In this document: piece by piece, positions 38,447-47,566 of the stretch
Position numbering within the stretch: the first letter of the stretch is position 1
Layout: each line of letters starts with the position of its first letter
Assembly: GCA_948543815.1 (NCBI GenBank)
Contig: CAOVHW010000006.1
Coordinates: 1-64,000 of the forward strand
Origin: an uncultured Eubacteriales bacterium
Lineage (GTDB): Bacteria; Bacillota; Clostridia; Lachnospirales; CAMVHY01
DNA length: 64,000 nucleotides
Direction: 5' to 3'
The notes under the pieces: model-generated
What the model was told of the DNA's origin: nothing
Seen by the model: only the letters and a program-made list of their open reading frames with translations
The model's database searches: none
Position numbers and translations under genes: made by a program

Positions 38447-41065
38447 TTACTCAAATTTTATTGCAGCTTGTGCTGCTGCCAAACGCGCTATCGGCACTCT
38501 AAACGGTGAACAAGAAACATAATTCAAACCAGCACGATGGAAAAATTCTATCGATGATGGATCGCCGCCATGCTCGCCACAAATTCCAAGTTTTATATTC
38601 GGACGAGTCGCACGACCTTTTTGCACCGCAATATTAACCAATTGGCCAACACCTTTTTGGTCAAGGCGCGCCGTCGGATCACATTCAAAAATATTTTTTT
38701 CAATATAATCGTTCAAAATACGGCCAGCATCATCGCGTGACAAACCAAAAGTTAATTGTGTCAAATCATTTGTACCGAATGAGAAGAATTCCGCCTCGCT
38801 CGCAATTTCATCTGCAGTTAATGCGGCCCGCGGCATTTCAATCATCGTTCCAACATGATAATCGAGTTTCATTCCGTTTTCCTCAAAAACTTGCTTAGCC
38901 GTCTCATCAATAATATTTTTCACATAACGCAATTCTTTTATTTCAACAACTAATGGAATCATAATTTCCGGCACGATATCGTAGCCCTTATTCTTTTTAA
39001 CTTCAATTGCAGCTTCCAAAATAGCTCGTGTTTGCATCTGCGCAATTTCGGGATAGCTTACAGCTAAACGACAGCCACGATGTCCCATCATTGGATTTAA
39101 TTCATGAAGCTGCGCAGCTTTGAGTTTCAATTCATCAAAAGTTTTTCCCATTTCATTTGCCAAATCACGAAAATCTTCATCATCTGTCGGTAAAAATTCA
39201 TGAAGTGGCGGGTCTAAAAGACGAATTGTAACTGGCAACCCTTTCATAGCTTCGTAAATACCAATGAAATCCTGCTTTTGCATCGGCAATAAATCAGCAA
39301 GTGCAGCTTTCCTTTCATCAATAGTATCCGACAAAATCATTTTACGCATTTTCGGAATACGGTCCTCGTCAAAGAACATATGCTCAGTTCTCGTAAGACC
39401 AATGCCTTCCGCACCAAATTCTAAAGCTTTTTGAGCATCTTGTGGCGTATCCGCATTAGTTCTAATGCCAAGCTTACGAACTTCGTCAGCCCATTGCATA
39501 AATGTTGCGAAATTACCTGAAATTTGTGGCGAAATTGTCTTGATATCTTCACAATAAATATTTCCTGTCGAACCATCTAACGAAATATAATCGCCTTCTT
39601 TTATAGTACGACCGCCAAGCGTGAAAAATTTTTCTTCCTCATTCATTTTAATTTCTTCGCAGCCTGATACACAACATCTTCCCATGCCACGTGCAACAAC
39701 TGCTGCGTGCGAAGTCATACCACCACGTACTGTCAAAATTCCTTGCGCTACAACCATACCTTCAATATCTTCTGGAGAAGTTTCAAGACGAACTAAAATT
39801 ACGCGCTCACCAGTTGCCGCCATTTTTTTTGCATCTTCAGCTGTAAAACAAACTTTTCCGGCAGCAGCTCCCGGTGATGCCGGCAAAGCTTTACCAATAG
39901 CCACAGCAGCTTTTAATGCACTCGGATCAAACATTGGATGCAACAATTGATCCAATTGTTTTGGCTCAACTTTTAGCAATGCTTCTTTTTTCGTTAACAA
40001 ACCTTCATTTACCATATCAACAGCAATTTGTAAAGCTGCACTCGCAGTTCTTTTTCCATTACGCGTCTGAAGGAAATAAAGTTTTCCTTTTTCAATTGTA
40101 ATTTCCATGTCCTGCATGTCTTTATAATGATTTTCGAGTGTTTTCGCATAATTTGTAAATTCGCTGTAAATCTGTGGCATTTCATTTTTTAATTCTTCAA
40201 AAGGTTTTGGCGTTCTAACACCGGCAACAACATCTTCACCTTGCGCATTCAGCATATATTCACCATAAATTTTATTTTCACCGGTTGCCGCATTTCTTGT
40301 GAACACAACTCCAGTTCCAGAAGTTTGTCCCATATTTCCGAAAACCATTGCTTGAACATTTACAGCTGTTCCCCACTCATATGGAATATCATTCATACGA
40401 CGATAAACAAATGCGCGCGGATTATCCCATGAACGAAATACGGCACAAATTGCTTCAAATAATTGTTCTTTTGGATCTGTCGGAAAATCTTTACCTTGAT
40501 CGTCTTTATAAATCTGTTTGAATTTCTCAACAACTATTTTTAAATCTTCGTGCGTCAAATCGAGATCTGATTTATAATTTCGTTCCTCTTTGTAGGTATC
40601 AAGCATACGCTCAAATTTCGATTTTGAAACACCAATTACGACATCTGCAAACATCATAATAAAACGACGATAAGAATCGTATGCAAAGCGTGGATTGTCA
40701 GTAGCTTTTGCAAGAGCTTCAACAGTTTCATCATTCAAACCTAAATTTAAAACAGTATCCATCATTCCCGGCATTGAAACACGTGCTCCAGAACGTACGG
40801 AAACTAACAATGGATTTTGTGTACTACCCAAAGTTTTCCCAGTAATTTCTTCAAGATTTTTAATAGATTCATTAACTTGACTTTTAATTTCATCACTTAA
40901 AATTTTTCCTGAAGAATTATAACTCGTACAAGCTTCAGTAGTAACAATAAAACCCGGTGGAATTGGCAAACCAAGTTTAGTCATTTCAGCTAAGTTTGCA
41001 CCTTTCCCACCAAGTAAATTTCTCATTGAGGCATCACCTTCAGAAAACATGTAAACGTATTTCAT
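38447..41065 (-). CDS. ppdK: Pyruvate, phosphate dikinase
   Basis: An 872-aa enzyme interconverting pyruvate + ATP + Pi and PEP + AMP + PPi. The N-terminal ATP-grasp region (about 1-340) begins with GGKGANLAEM. The swivelling phosphohistidine domain has H453 in GGMTSHAAVVARG. The C-terminal PEP/pyruvate barrel has the LGICGEHGGDP cysteine motif near 823. Length is standard. In anaerobes it often works with PPi-linked or reversible glycolysis; pyk and pfkA are encoded 2-4 kb upstream. It starts at ATG 41065 behind TGGAGG and is set off by its own promoter and terminator. Confidence 0.98.
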   Translation of the reverse strand: MKYVYMFSEGDASMRNLLGGKGANLAEMTKLGLPIPPGFIVTTEACTSYNSSGKILSDEIKSQVNESIKNLEEITGKTLGSTQNPLLVSVRSGARVSMPGMMDTVLNLGLNDETVEALAKATDNPRFAYDSYRRFIMMFADVVIGVSKSKFERMLDTYKEERNYKSDLDLTHEDLKIVVEKFKQIYKDDQGKDFPTDPKEQLFEAICAVFRSWDNPRAFVYRRMNDIPYEWGTAVNVQAMVFGNMGQTSGTGVVFTRNAATGENKIYGEYMLNAQGEDVVAGVRTPKPFEELKNEMPQIYSEFTNYAKTLENHYKDMQDMEITIEKGKLYFLQTRNGKRTASAALQIAVDMVNEGLLTKKEALLKVEPKQLDQLLHPMFDPSALKAAVAIGKALPASPGAAAGKVCFTAEDAKKMAATGERVILVRLETSPEDIEGMVVAQGILTVRGGMTSHAAVVARGMGRCCVSGCEEIKMNEEEKFFTLGGRTIKEGDYISLDGSTGNIYCEDIKTISPQISGNFATFMQWADEVRKLGIRTNADTPQDAQKALEFGAEGIGLTRTEHMFFDEDRIPKMRKMILSDTIDERKAALADLLPMQKQDFIGIYEAMKGLPVTIRLLDPPLHEFLPTDDEDFRDLANEMGKTFDELKLKAAQLHELNPMMGHRGCRLAVSYPEIAQMQTRAILEAAIEVKKNKGYDIVPEIMIPLVVEIKELRYVKNIIDETAKQVFEENGMKLDYHVGTMIEMPRAALTADEIASEAEFFSFGTNDLTQLTFGLSRDDAGRILNDYIEKNIFECDPTARLDQKGVGQLVNIAVQKGRATRPNIKLGICGEHGGDPSSIEFFHRAGLNYVSCSPFRVPIARLAAAQAAIKFE

Positions 41066-41106
41066 ATAAAAACCTCCAGCAAAATTATTTTGGTTTTACA
41101 AATTTG

Positions 41107-41115
41107 ATTATAGCA
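41107..41115 (-). promoter_or_regulatory. Extended -10 promoter element of ppdK
   Basis: Minus strand TGCTATAAT (41107-41115) in the gap between tmk and ppdK, about 42 bp before the start codon. No good -35 is visible; the extended -10 may compensate. Confidence 0.6.
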
Positions 41116-41147
41116 CAAAAATTTATAAAAAAAATTTTTTTTAAACA

Positions 41148-41789
41148 TTATTCCGCTTGAAAGAGTAGAGATTTTATTTTTTCTTTTATAGCATTAACAA
41201 TTTGTGTATGAATTTCTTCGGGCGAAACATTGGCATCAATACAAATAATTCTGTTTGGGTTTTCTGCAATCAATTTTTTATATCCAAGATAAATTTTTTG
41301 ATGAAAATTTATATTTTCAGATTCAAATCTATCGGAAGTTTGTATGCCAATTTTACGTAACCAAGCATTTTGCGGTGAAATATCAAGGAAAAAAGTTATA
41401 TCAGGTTCAATATTTTCTGTGACAAATTTATTTAACTCTTTTATGAATTTTTCACCAAGTCCACGCCCAATTCCTTGATATACAACACTTGAGTCAATGA
41501 ATCTATCACAAATTACAGTGTAATTATTTTCAAGCGCCGGAATAATTTTCTCTTGCATAAGTTGTGCGCGTGCTGCCATAAATAGTAATGCCTCAGTTTT
41601 ATAAGACATTGTATTATTTTTTTTGTCCATCAAAATATTTCGTACATATTCACCGATTATAGTTGTACCGGGTTCACGAACAACTAAAATTTTTTCACCC
41701 AATTCAGTTAAATAATCAGCAAGCATTTCAATTTGTAATGATTTTCCCGAACCATCTATTCCTTCAAAAGTTATGAATTTATTTTTCAT
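41148..41789 (-). CDS. tmk: Thymidylate kinase
   Basis: A 213-aa dTMP kinase with P-loop EGIDGSGKS (9-17), the DR motif in [21 protein letters not shown] (about 93-113) and a lid region. It makes dTDP for DNA synthesis. Its start overlaps the recA stop by 4 bp, so it is the last gene of the pfkA-pyk-recA-tmk unit. Usually tmk precedes holB; here holB is about 17 kb away. Confidence 0.96.
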   Translation of the reverse strand: MKNKFITFEGIDGSGKSLQIEMLADYLTELGEKILVVREPGTTIIGEYVRNILMDKKNNTMSYKTEALLFMAARAQLMQEKIIPALENNYTVICDRFIDSSVVYQGIGRGLGEKFIKELNKFVTENIEPDITFFLDISPQNAWLRKIGIQTSDRFESENINFHQKIYLGYKKLIAENPNRIICIDANVSPEEIHTQIVNAIKEKIKSLLFQAE

Positions 41790-42790
41790 TCTTCATCCTC
41801 ATGGTTTAAATTGTAATTTTGGCGAATTTGTGCTTCTAACTTTTCAAATATGTCAGGATTTTCTTTTAAAAATTTTTTAGCATTTTCACGACCTTGTCCA
41901 ATTCGTGCGTCATTATATGAATACCATGCGCCGCTTTTATTCACAAATCCAAGATTTACAGCTAAATCTAAGACATCGCCTTCACGCGACACACCTTCAC
42001 CGTAAATAATATCGAATTCGCACACTTTAAATGGCGGTGCGACTTTATTTTTTGCAATTTTAACTTTCGTTTTGTTACCGTAGATTTCTTCGCCATTTTT
42101 GAGTGCGTCAGCTTTTCTTATATCAATTCTTACGGAAGCATAAAATTTTAATGCACGACCACCTGTTGTTGTTTCAGGATTTCCATACACAACGCCGATT
42201 TTTTGTCGTAATTGATTGATGAAAATGACAATAGCGTTTGACTTATTTGTAATGCCTGTCAATTTTCTTAAAGCCTGCGACATTAATCGTGCCTGCAAAC
42301 CCATATGTGAGTCGCCCATCACGCCATCAATTTCTGCTTTAGGAACGAGTGCGGCGACAGAATCTATTACAACCAAATCGATTGCATTTGAGCGTAGCAT
42401 TGACTCAGCAATTTCTAAAGCTTGTTCACCATTATCAGGTTGTGAAATATATAATGAGTCAATGTCAACGCCCAATTTTTTTGCGTAAACAGGATCGAGT
42501 GCGTGTTCGGCATCAATATAACTTACAATTCCGCCAGATTTTTGAACTTGCGCAACAACATGCAATGCAACGGTTGTTTTACCTGAAGATTCCGGACCAT
42601 ACATTTCAATGATTCGTCCTTTGGGCAATCCGCCGACACCTAATGCAATATCCAAGCTCATAATTCCAGTAGATACGACGGGGATTTTTTGATTAGCAGT
42701 TTCACCTAATTGCATAACGGCGCCCTTACCAAATTGTTTTTCGATAATCATTAAAGCATTTTTTAAAGCTTTAGCCTTTTCTTCATTCAT
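41786..42790 (-). CDS. recA: Recombinase RecA
   Basis: A 334-aa recombinase. Walker A GPESSGKT is at 65-72, Walker [11 protein letters not shown] at about 139-148, and loop L2 with [20 protein letters not shown] at about 192-211. The C-terminal tail is acidic. It drives homologous recombination and the SOS response. No SOS box is obvious upstream, because the gene follows pyk by 21 bp and probably shares the pfkA promoter. Confidence 0.98.
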   Translation of the reverse strand: MNEEKAKALKNALMIIEKQFGKGAVMQLGETANQKIPVVSTGIMSLDIALGVGGLPKGRIIEMYGPESSGKTTVALHVVAQVQKSGGIVSYIDAEHALDPVYAKKLGVDIDSLYISQPDNGEQALEIAESMLRSNAIDLVVIDSVAALVPKAEIDGVMGDSHMGLQARLMSQALRKLTGITNKSNAIVIFINQLRQKIGVVYGNPETTTGGRALKFYASVRIDIRKADALKNGEEIYGNKTKVKIAKNKVAPPFKVCEFDIIYGEGVSREGDVLDLAVNLGFVNKSGAWYSYNDARIGQGRENAKKFLKENPDIFEKLEAQIRQNYNLNHEDEE

Positions 42791-42811
42791 AATATTCTCC
42801 CTAAAAATTTT

Positions 42812-44566
42812 TTAAAATTTATTTCCGACATAAACAACGCCTTTGATACTGTCGATAGTAATTGAAACGCCGTCAGGTACCAATTCCACAACATTTTCAT
42901 TGCAAACAATGACAGGAATATCTAACAAATCTGAAACGACTTTTGCCTGTTGACTTTCATCATTTTCCCAATTTCCAACGATAACTCCTGTCGAATGCTT
43001 TATAAATGGCAGCAAGTCATCCGTAATTTTTGGAGTAACGATAATATCGCCGGCTTTGAAATATTTTTGTGCTTCCTGTAAAACTTTTATGACACATGCT
43101 TTCGCAGAAACAACTTTGTTACCTAATCCTTTGCCTTTGAGTAAAACATCACCGACTATTTGAACTTTCAAAGTGTTTGTTGTGCCGGCGATACCAACAG
43201 GAATTCCTGCTGCGATTACGATTGCGTCACCACTTTTTGCAAGATTTGTTTCCATTGATTTTTCAACGGCAATACTAAACGATTCATCGTTTAAATTTAT
43301 TTCTTCTGATATTACGGGCAGACATCCCCATGTCAAACTCAATTGACGCCATACAAATTTATTTGGTGTAATAGCAAGAATTGGACAAATAGGTCGAAAT
43401 TTTGAAACCATACGTGCAGTGAAACCTGAATCGGTTACAGTTGCAATGCAAGCAACTTTTAAATCTTGTGCGATTGTGCATGTCGCATAACTTATTGAGT
43501 TTGTAATATTGGCGCGAAAATTTTTGTAATGCCATAAAATTTCTTTATGATAGTTGACGGAGCTTTCAGTTTTCATTGCGATGCGCGCCATCATTTTTAC
43601 GCTTTCAACAGGATATAAACCTTTTGCCGTTTCACCGGAAAGCATAATTGCATCGGAACCGTCAAAAATTGCATTCGCAACATCATTTGCTTCGGCGCGT
43701 GTTGGTCGCAAATTATTTACCATTGATTCAAGCATTTGTGTTGCAGTTATAACGGGTTTACCTTTTTCATTCGCTTTTTTTATCAATAATTTTTGTACGA
43801 GTGGGACTTCTTCAGGCGGAATTTCAACGCCCAAATCTCCACGTGCAACCATAATTCCATCAGCAATTTCCAAAATTGAATCGATATTGTTCACGCCATC
43901 GCGGCTTTCGATTTTCGCAATAATTTTGATATGTGCGGCAGAGTTTTCTTTTAAAATTTCTTTGATTTTTATTACGTCGTCAGCAGTACGCACAAACGAT
44001 GCTGCAATAAAATCGAAATCCATTTTTATTCCAAATTTTATATCTTCAATATCTTTTTCTGTAAGTGCGGGTAAGTTCACGTAAACGTCAGGAATGTTTA
44101 CGCCTTTGCACGAACTTAAAAATCCACTGTTTACCGCTTCACAAATTATATCGGTTTCGGTCAAGTCAATAACTTTTAACTCCAAAAGACCGTCATCAAT
44201 CAAAACGCGACTACCTTTATTTAAATCTTTTGGCAAATTTTTATAAGTGATAGAAACTTTTGTCTCATCGCCCTCAACTTCATTTGTTGTGAGTGTAAAA
44301 GTCGCACCTTGTGCAATGTAAACTTTATCTTTTGCAAAAGTTTTTATGCGAATCTCGGGACCTTTTGTATCTAAAACTAATGCGACTGGCGCATTTAATT
44401 CTTCACGTGCTTGCTTGAGCGTCTCTATTAATTTGCCATGAGTTTCGTAATTTCCATGTGAAAAATTAATACGTGCAACATTCATGCCTGCACGTATTAA
44501 ATCTTTTATAACTTCAATATTGCTGCTGGCGGGGCCAAGCGTCGCAACTATTTTTGTCATTAACAT
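42812..44566 (-). CDS. pyk: Pyruvate kinase with C-terminal extension
   Basis: A 584-aa enzyme converting PEP + ADP to pyruvate + ATP. Core motifs are RINFSHG (about 34-40), the active-site IAKIESRDGV(N) region (about 215-225) and MVARGDLGVEIP (about 240-251). Residues from about 475 form an extra PEP-utiliser-like swivelling domain, as in Bacillus pyruvate kinases. The stretch equivalent to the phosphohistidine loop reads STGVIVGNWENDES and has no histidine, so the extension is probably structural or regulatory. It follows pfkA by 13 bp; its ATG has GGAGGAAT upstream. Confidence 0.97.
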   Translation of the reverse strand: MLMTKIVATLGPASSNIEVIKDLIRAGMNVARINFSHGNYETHGKLIETLKQAREELNAPVALVLDTKGPEIRIKTFAKDKVYIAQGATFTLTTNEVEGDETKVSITYKNLPKDLNKGSRVLIDDGLLELKVIDLTETDIICEAVNSGFLSSCKGVNIPDVYVNLPALTEKDIEDIKFGIKMDFDFIAASFVRTADDVIKIKEILKENSAAHIKIIAKIESRDGVNNIDSILEIADGIMVARGDLGVEIPPEEVPLVQKLLIKKANEKGKPVITATQMLESMVNNLRPTRAEANDVANAIFDGSDAIMLSGETAKGLYPVESVKMMARIAMKTESSVNYHKEILWHYKNFRANITNSISYATCTIAQDLKVACIATVTDSGFTARMVSKFRPICPILAITPNKFVWRQLSLTWGCLPVISEEINLNDESFSIAVEKSMETNLAKSGDAIVIAAGIPVGIAGTTNTLKVQIVGDVLLKGKGLGNKVVSAKACVIKVLQEAQKYFKAGDIIVTPKITDDLLPFIKHSTGVIVGNWENDESQQAKVVSDLLDIPVIVCNENVVELVPDGVSITIDSIKGVVYVGNKF

Positions 44567-44579
44567 TTTTTATTCCTCC

Positions 44580-45554
44580 TTAAGTTGCCAATGTTTTTAT
44601 TATCTCATACATTTTGTTGTCATAAGGTTTTTCAGCTGCAAGTGCTTCATCAATATCAATGTCGTCGTATTTTCCATCTTTGAAAATTATAACGCGATTT
44701 CGTTTCGCATTTGCTAACGCTTCGACCGCCGTATATCCCATAATCGAAGCGTGCATCCTGTCAACAGCAGTTGGTGAACCGCCGCGTTGAAGATGTCCTA
44801 AAATTGTTGCACGAGTTTCAATTCCAGTTATCTTTTCAATTTCTTTTGCCATTTTTGCCGTATTACCAACGCCTTCAGCGACAATTATTAAATTGTGAGT
44901 TTTACCTTTTGAGCGATTGGCAAAGATTTGTCGTATTAACGATTCCATATTTACAGTGCCATTCATTTCCGGTATCAGAACTTCTTCAGCGCCACCAGTT
45001 ATACTGCACCACAAAGCAATATGCCCAGCGTGGCGACCCATTACTTCTACCAAACTACATCTTTCATGCGATGAAGATGTATCACGAATTTTATTTATTG
45101 CTTCCATTCCGGTATTAATTGCGGTATCGAAACCAATTGTGTAATCTGTGCAATCTAAATCCAAATCGATTGTTGCCGGAATTCCAATAACATTTGTACC
45201 GAGTTTAGATAATTTTTGTGCGCCGTGGAATGAACCATCGCCACCGATTACAACTAAAGCATCGAGAGCGAGTATGTTACAAATTTTATGGGCGCGAGCG
45301 ACACCTTCATCTGACATCATTTCAGAGCATCGAGCAGTAAGTAAGAAAGTACCGCCACGATGGATAATATCAGAGACGGAGCGTGGATTCATTTCAAAAA
45401 TTTCGCCAGAGAGTAGACCTTCATAGCCACGTTTAATACCGATAACGCCAATATTTTTAGAGATAGCGCAACGGACAACGGAACGGATAGCGGCATTCAT
45501 ACCGGGAGCATCGCCGCCACTAGTAAGTACGCCAATTTTTTTAATATTTTCCAA
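44580..45554 (-). CDS. pfkA: ATP-dependent 6-phosphofructokinase
   Basis: A 324-aa glycolytic kinase: GVLTSGGDAPGMNAAIR start (8-24), GGDGSFHGA (about 103-111) and the catalytic region PATIDLDLDCTDYTIGFDTA (about 125-144). In that region the usual T-I-D-N-D reads T-I-D-L-D. The glycine after GGD is that of ATP-dependent rather than PPi-dependent enzymes. It starts at TTG 45554 behind GAGGAGCTGATAATC. It heads the pfkA-pyk-recA-tmk unit under a good promoter at 45592-45620. Confidence 0.96.
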   Translation of the reverse strand: MENIKKIGVLTSGGDAPGMNAAIRSVVRCAISKNIGVIGIKRGYEGLLSGEIFEMNPRSVSDIIHRGGTFLLTARCSEMMSDEGVARAHKICNILALDALVVIGGDGSFHGAQKLSKLGTNVIGIPATIDLDLDCTDYTIGFDTAINTGMEAINKIRDTSSSHERCSLVEVMGRHAGHIALWCSITGGAEEVLIPEMNGTVNMESLIRQIFANRSKGKTHNLIIVAEGVGNTAKMAKEIEKITGIETRATILGHLQRGGSPTAVDRMHASIMGYTAVEALANAKRNRVIIFKDGKYDDIDIDEALAAEKPYDNKMYEIIKTLAT

Positions 45555-45591
45555 GATTATCAGCTCCTCTTTTGTAAGAAAATTTATAAGA

Positions 45592-45620
45592 ATTATAAAG
45601 CAAAGGTGAAATAATTACAA
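45592..45620 (-). promoter_or_regulatory. Promoter of pfkA-pyk-recA-tmk
   Basis: Minus strand TTGTAA (45615-45620), 17-bp spacer, TATAAT (45592-45597), about 38 bp upstream of the pfkA start. It lies directly after the stop codon of the SpoIIM-like gene. Confidence 0.82.
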
Positions 45621-45629
45621 GGAATACAA

Positions 45630-46172
45630 TTATGAAGTAAGTAAATAGATTTGGATTAATGCGGCTAGGAATACAGATGCTAATGAAATTACAAGTATGA
45701 AAAAATATTCGAACAGTGAACGTGAATCTAATTTATTCGTATAAAAATTTAAATTACAAATAGAAATAAAAACTAAAATCGGAAACAAAATTAAATTTTG
45801 CGGTAAAATATATTTTATAATTCGTACGAGTGCTTTTAATTTATAATGACTAATTAAAATCGATGAAGTAAATCCGTACGCTAAACCTTTTATAAAAAGT
45901 AATAGCATTAAAAAAAATTTACCTAATGGAATAAATGCCATAAGCCATAAAAAAAATATTGTCCGTGCATTTTTAAAAAATTCACTCTTAAATAAATCAA
46001 CTTTTTCATATGATAAATCTAGTGCGAAAAAATCTTCTACCGATTTATTTATTTTTACCACTGTAAAATTATCCATTCTGTTCGCAATAATAGCACCAAT
46101 TAGCGCGCCAAAAATAATTGACATAAGAATAGTAATTAAAAAATTTTTGTTTGCAGCATATTTTTTTTTCAT
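45630..46172 (-). CDS. SpoIIM-like (DUF95) membrane protein
   Basis: A 180-aa membrane protein with about five hydrophobic segments (about 9-30, 68-95, 96-115, 122-145 and 155-178), in the pattern of stage II sporulation protein M/DUF95, including FFLWLMAFIPLGKFF and LLLFIKGLAYGFTSS. In Bacillus SpoIIM takes part in engulfment, but DUF95 proteins also occur in non-spore-formers. I chose ATG 46172, behind CAGGAAATGG; a start at 46220 would add 16 residues without a ribosome-binding site. It is divergent from pgsA. Confidence 0.85.
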   Translation of the reverse strand: MKKKYAANKNFLITILMSIIFGALIGAIIANRMDNFTVVKINKSVEDFFALDLSYEKVDLFKSEFFKNARTIFFLWLMAFIPLGKFFLMLLLFIKGLAYGFTSSILISHYKLKALVRIIKYILPQNLILFPILVFISICNLNFYTNKLDSRSLFEYFFILVISLASVFLAALIQIYLLTS

Positions 46173-46246
46173 TAGTCCATTTCCTGTTAAAGTTTTTTGT
46201 CCATATATTATATAAATCAATGAAAATTAATATGCTTGAATTAGTG

Positions 46247-46252
46247 TATAAT
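46247..46252 (+). promoter_or_regulatory. Candidate -10 of pgsA
   Basis: TATAAT at 46247-46252, 29 bp before the pgsA ATG, in the divergent gap with the SpoIIM-like gene. No clear -35. Confidence 0.5.
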
Positions 46253-46281
46253 AATGTAAAAAATACCGGAGGTTTTCTATT

Positions 46282-46812
46282 ATGAATTTACCGAATAAAA
46301 TTACATTAGTTCGCGTAATTTTAATCCCTATTTGTATTTTAATGCTCTTAAGTAATTTACCTTTTACAAGAATTTTAGCCGTAATTATTTTTATCGTGGC
46401 ATCATTAACTGATGCACTTGATGGATATATCGCACGTAGTCAAAATTTAATTACAAACTTCGGAAAATTTATGGACCCATTAGTTGATAAATTATTAGTT
46501 AATTCAGTTTTAATTGCATTGGTACAGATGCGAAATTTATCATGCTGGGTTGTTATCATAATAATTTGGCGTGAGTTTATCGTAACCGGATTTAGACTTA
46601 CTGCCGTTAGTGAAAATGTTGTAATTCCGGCAAATAATTTGGGAAAGATAAAAACAGTTTTACAAATGATTATGACGATTATAGTAATGTTAGATTTAAA
46701 AAATGATTACATGATTGTCATTAAATATATTTTTATTGGCGCGGCATTGATTTTTACAATTGTTTCGGGCTGTGATTATGTTTATAAAAATAGAGGAGTA
46801 CTAAAGGAATAA
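46282..46812 (+). CDS. pgsA: CDP-diacylglycerol-glycerol-3-phosphate 3-phosphatidyltransferase
   Basis: A 176-aa polytopic enzyme making phosphatidylglycerol phosphate. The CDP-alcohol phosphotransferase signature DG(x2)AR(x8)G(x3)D(x3)D is complete in 53-76 (DALDGYIARS...GKFMDPLVDKL). Four or five membrane segments. It starts at ATG 46282 behind CCGGAGG. Its end is 1 bp from the convergent MntP/YtaF-like gene, with no terminator between. Confidence 0.95.
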   Translation: MNLPNKITLVRVILIPICILMLLSNLPFTRILAVIIFIVASLTDALDGYIARSQNLITNFGKFMDPLVDKLLVNSVLIALVQMRNLSCWVVIIIIWREFIVTGFRLTAVSENVVIPANNLGKIKTVLQMIMTIIVMLDLKNDYMIVIKYIFIGAALIFTIVSGCDYVYKNRGVLKE

Positions 46813-46813
46813 T

Positions 46814-47347
46814 TTATCTGACACACGCGATAAAAATTAAAATTAATCCAGAAAGTAGAATAAATTTTCGATGGTCAAGATTGATGTCAGAAATTTTATT
46901 GCCAAGAAAAATTCCGAACGATAGAAAAATAAATTGACAAACAGCAACGGCTGCAGATAGATAAAAATTGTCAAAGCCGAGCATTGCCAAACCAATTCCC
47001 GAACCGATTGAATCTACGGATAGCGCACAGCCGATAAAAAATGCTTCAGTTAAATTTATGCGTGTGATTTGTATTTCTTTTTCTTCTGCTGGTAAAAAAC
47101 TTTGGAACACGAGATAAATTCCCATGCAAAATAAAATTAATGTGCCAATGATTTTTGCAGCAAGATTCGGTAAAAATTTTTGTATTTGCAAACCCATCGA
47201 TAGCGATAAAAAAGTTATAAACGCTGAGATAGCGGAGACAATAATTTTTGGCATAATTGGTACGATAACTTTTCGAATGCCGTACGTTATTCCGATTCCG
47301 AACGCATCAATGCTGAGAGAAATTGCAATTAAAATGATAGTAAACAT
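46814..47347 (-). CDS. MntP/YtaF family membrane protein
   Basis: A 177-aa protein with six membrane segments in two pseudo-symmetric halves. The paired acidic motifs SLSIDAFGIGITYGIRK (about 8-24) and CALSVDSIGSGIG (about 107-119) are typical of the MntP/YtaF group. MntP exports manganese; YtaF is a sporulation-associated relative, and the ITYGIRK wording leans to YtaF. I chose ATG 47347 behind TGGAGGTC; a start at 47374 would include the ribosome-binding site in the coding region. Confidence 0.88.
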   Translation of the reverse strand: MFTIILIAISLSIDAFGIGITYGIRKVIVPIMPKIIVSAISAFITFLSLSMGLQIQKFLPNLAAKIIGTLILFCMGIYLVFQSFLPAEEKEIQITRINLTEAFFIGCALSVDSIGSGIGLAMLGFDNFYLSAAVAVCQFIFLSFGIFLGNKISDINLDHRKFILLSGLILIFIACVR

Positions 47348-47413
47348 TTTTGACCTCCATAAAAAATTTTTCAATTTATAATATGGTCAAGGCCTCAAAA
47401 ATGTTTTTTTGCT

Positions 47414-47543
47414 AAAGTTCTTTTGTTACTTTTCTTTCAAGAAAAGTAAAACAAAAGAACTTTAATAAAAAATCTTTGTGCATGCACAAAGATTTTTTGT
47501 TAGTTTCTTTTTATTTTTTTCTTTTTAAAAGAAAAAGTAAAGG
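47414..47543. repeat. Dispersed palindromic repeat, copy A
   Basis: The 185-bp gap between two minus-strand genes is filled by stacked inverted repeats. Arms of about 23 bp (47414-47438 with 47441-47463, near-perfect) are followed by a perfect 32-nt palindrome at 47467-47498 with A6/T6 ends, then a CTTTTT/AAAAAG hairpin (47521-47537). The part 47426-47543 aligns with 53024-53154 along its whole length. The 32-nt palindrome would work as a terminator on either strand. Confidence 0.85.
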
Positions 47544-47566
47544 TTTTAAATAAAAAACATAATTTT

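Noticed and set aside
43554..44084. Open frame of 176 codons on the plus strand opposite pyk
   Set aside because: It lies fully antisense to a certain gene, has low-complexity S/I/A/F content typical of antisense frames, and no start signal.
47382..47566. CRISPR array or riboswitch in the repeat-rich gap
   Set aside because: There are no regularly spaced direct repeats with unique spacers. The structure is inverted repeats ending in T runs, which fits terminator or MITE-like elements.
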